From Thalassia testudinum (lineage: Eukaryota; Streptophyta; Magnoliopsida; Alismatales; Hydrocharitaceae): a stretch of DNA of 64,000 bases. The position numbers and the translations under genes were made by a program. The DNA lies in the NCBI GenBank assembly GCA_037157565.1, contig JAZHRO010000024.1, forward strand, positions 16,684,501 through 16,748,500, in the 5' to 3' direction. The number at the start of each line of letters is the position of its first letter. Position 1 is the stretch's first letter. Below, piece after piece: positions 56,630-64,000 of this stretch. Under the pieces are notes generated by a model, which did no database searches, was not told the DNA's origin, and was given only the letters and a program-made list of their open reading frames with translations.

Positions 56630-59600
56630 TGTTGGATTACAATTAAACATGTGGACTTGTATATATATGTATATAGATATAATCAAATAACAATAAATAT
56701 TGTGATTATTATATAGTGCCCATTATTTAAAGTGATCAAATCAAGTTATAATGAGGGTATGGGGATAAATGTAAATGGTTTAGTGTGGTTTAGATTACAA
56801 ATGTGCAGACTATTTTGCAATTAACAATTCATTGATTGGTGGAATTGCAAATTGCTAATAGTGATTAGTCTATCTAATTACTAATTTGAAGAGGTTAGGT
56901 CCCCAAGGATTTCTCACCATCATTCTCAGTCTAACCCATCGAATTCTGAGAAAAGACAAGAGAGAAAGGGCGTTTGCAAAGGGAGAAAGAGATTTCTCCT
57001 GAATACTCTTGTTCTATTGAGGAGGTGAGAAAACCCTTGGAAGCATCTAACCTGGAGTCTCATTCTCTGTTTACAATATGAACCTAGGTATGTCTCTTTT
57101 GTACTCTATAAGTTCATACAACATATGAATGAACCATTGATGCATATTTGTGTGTTTGTTTCATATGCATCATATTTACATATATGTGGCTTTGCTTGTT
57201 ATTTTGTCATAGCTCGATTAGATCGTGTTTATGTTTAGATATGATGTTTGGTATTCTATGTGTGACTCTGCTATCAATCTCGTAAGTGACACAAGTAACG
57301 CTACTCATGGTGAGTATCGGTACATGTGTCATACAGTTTTGAGCTCCAAAACTTAAGGTCTTGAATTGTAGGTTGCTGGTACTTGATGAGTACTGGTACA
57401 TGCTAGCTGTAGATTTGGCTCCAAGTCCTTTAAACCCAAAATATGTAACCTATGTATATCAATGCTCGTCATGGGTACCGATACACATGAGTTACAGATC
57501 AAGTTTTGGGTTTGAAGTGACCAGAACCTATATCTCACAGGTACTGATATTGATCTTCAGTACTGGTACTTGTTGGCTATAGGTCAAGGAATCAGTACTC
57601 AACAAATACCGATTTTTGTTGAGACAAGATAATTTTTGTTACGACCTGATTCCCAAATCCCTATAGGACCCGAGACCGGCTCGACTCGCCTAATCCCAAG
57701 ACCCAGTCATCCAACAAGAAATAACTGAAAAGTAAGAACATAAACCATATTCACTATACAAGGTAACTAATAGTAAAAGAGTACAAGTAGTAAAGGAAGT
57801 AAAAGCTGCTAAACAGTACATAACACCACAACAACAGGAAAGTAGAACAAAAGTACATAACAGGAACAGTAAATAAAGTCTGAACTCACTACAAAAAGAA
57901 GTACTACAACAGCAAGAGACTACTACTGGACTCGATTGGGCCCAGTACCCTCTGCAGCCGATGACTCAAGCTGCTCAACTCCTAGACCTGTAATGGGTTA
58001 TAAGTAAACGGAGTCAGAGAACGCTGAGTAGAGTGGTAACCAGACTATCTAAAGCAGTAAAAGCTAACAGGTAAATTTATCTTTTCCAATTATTTATTTT
58101 ACAAGTAATTCCTTTTCATCCATTGGTTTACTTTTAGGTTTCTTTCTTGATCTCGCATGTTCCTCGTGGGAACGATCTTAATTGCAGTCTATTTCGAAGA
58201 GTAGAAGACACACGTGGTACTCTCCTGACCGGGAGAGTCCTCCGTGGTGATCCTACACCCAGTCAACCACCCCGAAATCATGGACAGACGTAGTGGTGAC
58301 TACGACACACGCGATAAGCGCACTGGTAGCTACCCCGCACTGGCACGCGGTCCGTCGTTTCCACTAGCAAGTACACCCAAAGTACAGTACGGAACAATAT
58401 AGGGCCTAGCCCTCTCAGTAACAGGGGTCTTGCCCCTCGAAACCAAACAGCGGTCTCGCCCCTCCACAGTTCGCGCACCCTCGCCTAACTACCCCAGCTT
58501 GCCTAGTGGGCCTAACAAGTTGGTGTAGGGTGGCTAGCTGAACCTCGGGCCCCATGGGGTGGCTAGCTCTCTCTCTACACTAGTAGCTCTCCCCGGTATA
58601 GTGTACGCGAGGGCCAACAAAAGTCGGTGTAGAGTAGTCAATCCTAACCCCGGGTCCCAACCCAAGGGCGGCTATCTCCACTCTACACTGAATAGGGGAC
58701 AGTCGCTCTCCTTGGTATCACGTACTCAAGGGCCAGCACACTTCCCACTCACACTTCCAGATCTTTCCATTCATTCACAGGAGCTCTACTCCTAACTCCC
58801 TGTAGGGTTCATGCTCATATTCACCATATTATTCAATACCATGTTTCATCATTCACAATTCCATTCTTGTATTATACACATGCAGCTTGTATTTCCACAA
58901 TTTAACATACACAACAAGTGATATCACAGGTAACTGTTTAATTAGCGCATGCATTTCATATTCCACAGGCAGCTTATATTTATTAACAGGCAATTGTTTA
59001 CAATTCTATTCATTCATTTATGATTGCAATCTCAAACACGCATACAAACAATGCAAATTTTCTCGTCCTATGATTCATGCCACATCCTAGGTTTCTAGTT
59101 TTCTAATTTTCATAATTGCATTCATGTTTTATAAATAAAATATGGGAAAATCACTCTACCAGACAATTCGGGAGTACTGGGGGCTCGAACGGTAGTCTCA
59201 CGTGCCTCTGCAAGCCCCAAATATGCAACAGGTCGAAGTCCTATATCAAGGAACATAACACAATGGAACATTCAGAATAATATAACAAGGTTTCTAACAT
59301 ATAGAGGAACTCACAAGGAAACCATAGATATCTCGTTTGCGTAAAACGGATCCTAAACGGGTCAAAAACAGGACTGCAGAACCAAATCAAACATCTGGCA
59401 CAAGGTCCAGACGTCTTAAAAGCCACCAGGGTCTCACCTCAAGTTCCTGCATCGACCTTAGACGTCTAGGACCCCTATTTGACTGTCTAGACTCATCTCT
59501 AGACGTCTGACCTATCCTTAAGTCATCTGGGAGTGCCTCCAGTCGTCTGGTAAGCTGTCCAGACTTCCGAAATGCGTGGGAGGCATGCCGCATGCCTTCC

Positions 59601-59781
59601 CGAAGCTGCTCTTGCGCACGACAGAGCAGCGCAACCCCATTTAGCCAAACACATCAGCTCTGTGATGCGGCCTGCATGGCTGTAACCGCAAGAATAACGT
59701 ACCTTCGCGAAACCTTGATTTCAGACGTCCGGTGTCGTTTCCAAACGTCCAACCTGTCGTCTGGAAGGCACTCCGAACGTC

Positions 59782-59806
59782 TGATACTGGAAAAGTTCCA
59801 GTATCA
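59782..59806 (-). promoter_or_regulatory. conserved LTR hairpin (gypsy-3)
   Basis: Arms tgatactggaa and ttccagtatca around aag. Relative to gypsy-1/2, a T in one arm is A and the partner A is T, so the pair is kept. Confidence 0.8.
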
Positions 59807-60086
59807 AGACGAGATCTCACTCCTCTCGCCACGCTCCGCCGCAGCTTCTCCCTCTCGACTGCAGCTCCGGCCGCTGCAGGAAGTTAGGGACGGTTCCCCC
59901 GACGTGCTCCTCCTGCACACGCCGCGGAGGCGCATCTCCGAGCTCGCAAGCTCAACATCCTCCTCCTCTCTTCACGTCGCTCCTCGCTCCTCGCTCTTGC
60001 TCTCTCTCGTTCATCTCTCTCACGGCAGTGGAGAGGAGGGAAAATGGCGGTGGTGGAATGGAGAAGAGAGGAAGGGGGAGGGGGCT

Positions 60087-60095
60087 CTTATATAG
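60087..60095 (-). promoter_or_regulatory. TATA box of gypsy-3 LTR
   Basis: Minus strand reads CTATATAAG about 290 bp before the hairpin, with a purine/pyrimidine-biased leader following. Best TATA match among the gypsy LTRs. Confidence 0.65.
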
Positions 60096-60565
60096 AGAGT
60101 GGGGTTAGGGTTTGGTGAGGGAGAGAAAGAAAAGAAGAGAGAGAAGAGAACTGCGAGTAGAAAGCAATCGCGCATACAAGTTTTTCAATTTCCAAACGTC
60201 TGACCAGACATCTTAAAATGCTCAAAACAGAATGTGTCTTTACAATTTTAGAGTGATACCAGTACATCACAAGTATCGATACTGGTCTCTAGTACCGGTA
60301 CACAATGACTACTGAACAAGTACTCATCCAAGTTTGTGTTTCAAACTATAAGCTATGAATACCGATACTTAGCATCAGTACTAGTACTCCCTTAGGTATG
60401 GAACTCATATCTGTAATTCTGGGATATCGATACCGGTTCACCAATACTAATACTCAGTATATGGGATATCGGTACTGGTATGCCACTACCCAATCAATAT
60501 TAAGCTTAGTTGAGATTAGTTAATGTTCAGGTCCATCCTAAATTAGAAGTAGGTTATTCAGTCTA

Positions 60566-61966
60566 TGGAAAATAAACCACAACAAATCCCATGGAAAAAT
60601 CCTCACTTCCCCCTAAAACAAATCCCATGAAAGGGGAACCGTCTCTTCTCTATTCTTGGTTACTTCCTCCTCCACCACCTTGTAGCTCCTCTCTCCTCCT
60701 CTCTTCAATTCACACAATCCCTCGACTATTGTATATTTTTGCTCTAAAATCAACCAAATGATTGTCAATTGAGGAAAATCATATGAGACTCATGATGCAT
60801 TTTTGATGAAATTTTAGCAATGTCCCATAGTTTATATCATTATTAATCATCAAATTCAATGGAGTGAACTATTTGGATGTTTAGTTAAATTATATACTAT
60901 AGTTAGATTTCTAAAAACATCACGATCGCTTGCAACGAAGTGTGAATGCTATCACTAGTTTACATAAAAAAGTGAGACTAAAACATCAAGAACCTATCAA
61001 TATTGTACGATGGCATTGCATGAATAGGAAAGTAGATAAATGTTATGCATCAAGCACCAACAAGGAATGGTTCAAGGGCTTATAGCTCCAAACATGGCAA
61101 TAATGTTTTCCCTAATTTAGCTCCCATTCAAGAAACTCACATAACTCATCAATCGTATATGAAAGGAGAAATCCAAACAAAAAGAAGAGGCCATAAGAAT
61201 CTCAAGAGTCAAAGCTTAATTCATAACCAACACAAAAAAAGAAAAGAAAAAGGTAATTTTCAAAAATGGCATTACTTCCTAGATGGTCCCCCATTCGTGA
61301 AGGATGCGAGGAACGACAGTGCAAACATGATATCAGGAACCACTATCTTGAGTAAGCTCACTCACTCCTCGATTTGTCCAACACTTCCTGATGTCTGTTA
61401 GCTCTTTCTAAGAACGTTGTTAGATTGGTTTCTCTCGTTTCCTTTTGACCTCAATCCCATCCTTTGATTGCACAACGCCCAACTAGCATGCATAGTAGCA
61501 CTCCCTTCGACTTGCTAATGAGCAGTAAGCCAGGCCCTAAGGTCAAATCATATCCCTTGAATCATGAGGAATATCATAATATGGCGCATCATGAAGAGAT
61601 GGAGGTACTCCTCTATGGGCGATGGAGTGGTCTCCTGCACCAACACACCTTGAAGAGGGTCGATCAGGCTGCGTCATAACAACAATCCTCGTACCACGTG
61701 ACTATCAAGTTAGCGATGCTCTCACGAGGGTTGCAACAAAAGGTCAATTTGCCATGCCTTGACCCAATTATGATGACCCATCATCACTATACCGATGAGG
61801 GAGTCCAACGAGGGTAAGGGAGTTGCTCAATTCATGCCCTCAAACTTGCCAATTGTAGGTTCTCGAGGCTTTCATCGGGAATCCCCTAATTCTTTATTGG
61901 CTTAAAGCTCATCTTTCCCCAGTTTATGTGTTTGCACTGGTCTACATCACTGATCCAAGTCCAAGG
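60566..61966. other. unassigned region with one 118-codon frame
   Basis: Contains a plus-strand open frame at 61045-61401 (MHQAPTRNGSRAYSS start, Lys/His-rich centre) and a shorter one at 61464-61679. Neither resembles a family I know, and no splice-linked partner is obvious. The rest is AT-rich. Possibly decayed repeat. Confidence 0.3.
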
Positions 61967-62409
61967 TTGGTAAGATGCTCCCGATAACCCAACGTCATTA
62001 TTGTAACATTGGTTATTGTAATAGATTTGCATAATTTCTGATAAATAATCTAATATTTATCCCATTTCCCTCCTTTTTAATCCCACAACGTCACAATTTC
62101 TGATATGACACTTGCAAATTTCATGACACCTCACAGGGTATTGAACAACACGAGGAAACTCAAAGAAAAAAAAAAAAATCAAGGTTTGCACATAGCTTGC
62201 CCAACAATAAAAAAATGACTCTAGAAAAATGTCAAGACTTGCCAAATATTATGTGCAACAATAGAAAGAAGCTTACAAAGCAAAAGGACGGTGTGGATCC
62301 TTGTCAAAGATTATTTGTCATGTAAACAGTAAGAATCAACATTACTGGAATAGTACTAGACAACTAGTTGCCTTTTGATATCCCATAAGATGGGGCATTG
62401 CCCAAAAAT
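61967..62409. repeat. direct repeat, copy 1 (about 1.6-kb period)
   Basis: Begins ttggtaagatgctccc and aligns with 63572-64000 over its length, with roughly one difference in eight to ten bases. Includes a shared A-run of 13. Confidence 0.88.
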
Positions 62410-63571
62410 AAAAGAAAAAAACCCTTGAAAACATGGTCCACGTTGATGCATGGAGTGACAGACAGAGAGAGAAAGAGTACGATACCCTGAGGGTTGAATG
62501 TTTGGAACTTGGGGGAAATTAAAACAATGGATCTTCTCTTGGAAACATGGAAAAGAGATAAAAAAGTATAAGGACAAACGCAAGTATGAAAAGTTCGAGT
62601 TTTTTTTAAGGGGAATAAATATTTTGTTAAAATGGGAGAAATTCAATACATAAGAACACATCTTTACAGGAAAAATGAGGAAAATAGAAACTTAGCACCT
62701 TCAAAAGGAGGATGTTACGTTCCTTAGAAATTAAGGAAATATCAAAATACAAAAATAAAGATAGAAAATAAAGGAAAAATAAAATGAAGCATCTCAATCA
62801 AGACAAGACAAGAAGAGCAACCTTACGCTTGTTGATACGACAGCTCTAACAAGATAAAATCTTGAAGAATCACGCTAACGAAAAAATCGAAATAATCGAT
62901 CTTTGACTCACGTTAGAAATCTCGACCGTAATAAACAATGAGTCACATGAGGTCCCAAACAGAACAAAAACTAAACTAAAAAATAAGAAAAAGAATGACC
63001 AGTTAACTATAACAATCGATACCACCCATTGCAACATCCGACCGCCAACCGCTCCCGCATCACCCTCTGTTGGCCATGCCTTGACCACCTCATGCCGTAG
63101 CATGATCGTCGACCGCACACCGCAACACAAGACCGTGCACCGCAGCAAACGCCGCAACCATAGCACGGAGATCAACAAGTGCACCCATAGATCATGGCCA
63201 ATGCGACCGCGTCTAGCCACCACAAGAGGCAATGCGTGTCAAGGAGGAGCTCCGATCGTTGAGGAGGAGAGGTTCGGGGGGAAGAGGAGGATCCTAAGGT
63301 GGGGGGGTGGGGGGGCCTGATCGATCGAGGATCGTCGATTGGGGCCTGAGGCTTGACCTAGGGTTTTTCACTCATGAGAGGAGAAAGGGGGAACGGAGAA
63401 GAGGGGGGAGATGAAAAGCTAGAATTTTAAAAGATAATGTTCAAAATGAACGGTTACAAAAAAATATAAATAAATTTTGTTATTTTATTTATTGGATTGA
63501 AAAATTATATTATATCATTTTAAATATTATATCAATACATCTTTAAATTGTAACATTATTTTTGTTCAAAA
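62410..63571. other. spacer between direct repeats
   Basis: AT-rich sides around a GC-rich core (63010-63370) with a G-run near 63298-63316. A 120-codon minus frame (62870-63232) is without recognised domain. Not assigned. Confidence 0.4.
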
Positions 63572-64000
63572 TTGGTAAGATGCTCCCAAATAACCCAACA
63601 TCATCATTGTAACATTCATTATTGTAATAGATATGCATAATTTATGATAAATAACCCAATATTTATACCATTTGGCTCCGTTTTAATCCCACAACATCCA
63701 ATGACACTTGCAAATTTCGTGACACCCTATAGGTTATTGAACAACACCAGAAAATTCAAAGAAAAAAAAAAAAATCAAGGTTTGTACATAGGATGCCCAA
63801 CGGTAAAAAAATGACTCTAGAAAAATGTCAAGACTTGCAAACATTATGTGCAACAATAGAAAGAAGCTTACAAAGCAAAGGGACGGTATGGATCCTTGTC
63901 AAAGATTATTTGCCATGTAAACAATAAGGATTAACGTTACAGGAATAGTGTTAAACAACTAGATGCCTTTCAAATCCCATTAGATGGGACATTGCCCAAA
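63572..64000. repeat. direct repeat, copy 2, cut by the window end
   Basis: Second copy of 61967-62409. Still matching at base 64000, so the repeat continues outside. Confidence 0.88.

Larger units (their letters stand above)
57637..60244 (-). mobile_element. gypsy-3, solo LTR of the gypsy-1/2 family
   Basis: 2,608 bp, starts tgttacgacc, ends tttaca, flanked by perfect atttt (57632-57636 and 60245-60249). Aligns with the gypsy-2 LTR throughout but is more diverged. GACGTCT-type motifs at 59390-59790. TATA box at 60087-60095. Confidence 0.92.
56630..60565 (+). mobile_element. copia-3-family LTR, opposite orientation, split by gypsy-3
   Basis: 56630-57636 starts tgttggatta and aligns along its length with the complement of the copia-3 LTR. 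It resumes at 60245 and fades near 60565 after ggtccatcctaaattaga. No internal region is attached, so a solo LTR or fragment. More diverged than the copia-3 pair. Confidence 0.75.

Overview
The window is nuclear DNA from a flowering plant with a repeat-rich genome. LTR retrotransposons primed by initiator-methionine tRNA, plant L1-type and RTE LINEs, hAT-, MULE- and Tourist-like DNA elements and one intron-containing plant gene all point that way. I cannot name the species. Almost all long open frames are decayed transposon pieces or shadows of them.

The one host gene I can support is on the minus strand, from about 32.1 kb down to 28.9 kb. It has three consecutive exons (129, 38 and 23 nt) with canonical splice sites, in one continuous phase. 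Together they encode the start of an HD-domain dNTP hydrolase of the SAMHD1 type. Its 2.87-kb first intron carries a hAT derivative with an 8-bp target duplication. I could not find exon 4, so the gene either has a very long third intron or is truncated.

Layout. 1-3.86 kb: a Ty1/copia relic (+), cut by a 1,807-bp non-coding LTR element (1110-2916) with perfect 5-bp target duplication. 3.87-4.99 kb: hAT-like derivative A. 5.33-16.78 kb: copia-1 (-), containing gypsy-1 (6337-14019, +), a chromovirus-like element that has lost gag, protease and most of its reverse transcriptase. 16.8-26.3 kb: one old L1-type LINE (+) split by copia-1, copia-2 (17.45-22.0 kb), a terminal-inverted-repeat element carrying a 1.7-kb solo LTR (22.09-24.48 kb), a Tourist MITE (24.73-25.12 kb) and a LINE 3' end. 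26.6-27.9 kb: an RTE LINE. 28.9-32.2 kb: the host gene. 33.4-35.6 kb: a SIRE-like LTR fragment between two identical 232-bp direct repeats. 35.4-55.96 kb: copia-3 (-), whose right LTR is split by the nearly full-length gypsy-2 (41723-54960, -), which itself contains a 2.7-kb solo LTR. 56.6-60.57 kb: an inverted copy of the copia-3 LTR, split by the gypsy-3 solo LTR. 62-64 kb: a diverged direct repeat of about 1.6-kb period that runs off the window.

Two signals go beyond ordinary repeat annotation. First, the gypsy LTRs keep a near-perfect hairpin, about 290 nt downstream of the apparent TATA box. Its sequence differs between family members by paired changes that preserve the stem. Second, unrelated LTR families are studded with short palindromes: CAGACGTCTG in the gypsy LTRs and the SIRE-like LTR, and AGTACCGGTACT in the copia-3 LTRs. 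Target-site duplications give a clear order of nested insertions throughout. Domain calls rest on motif recognition by eye, and no database search was run.
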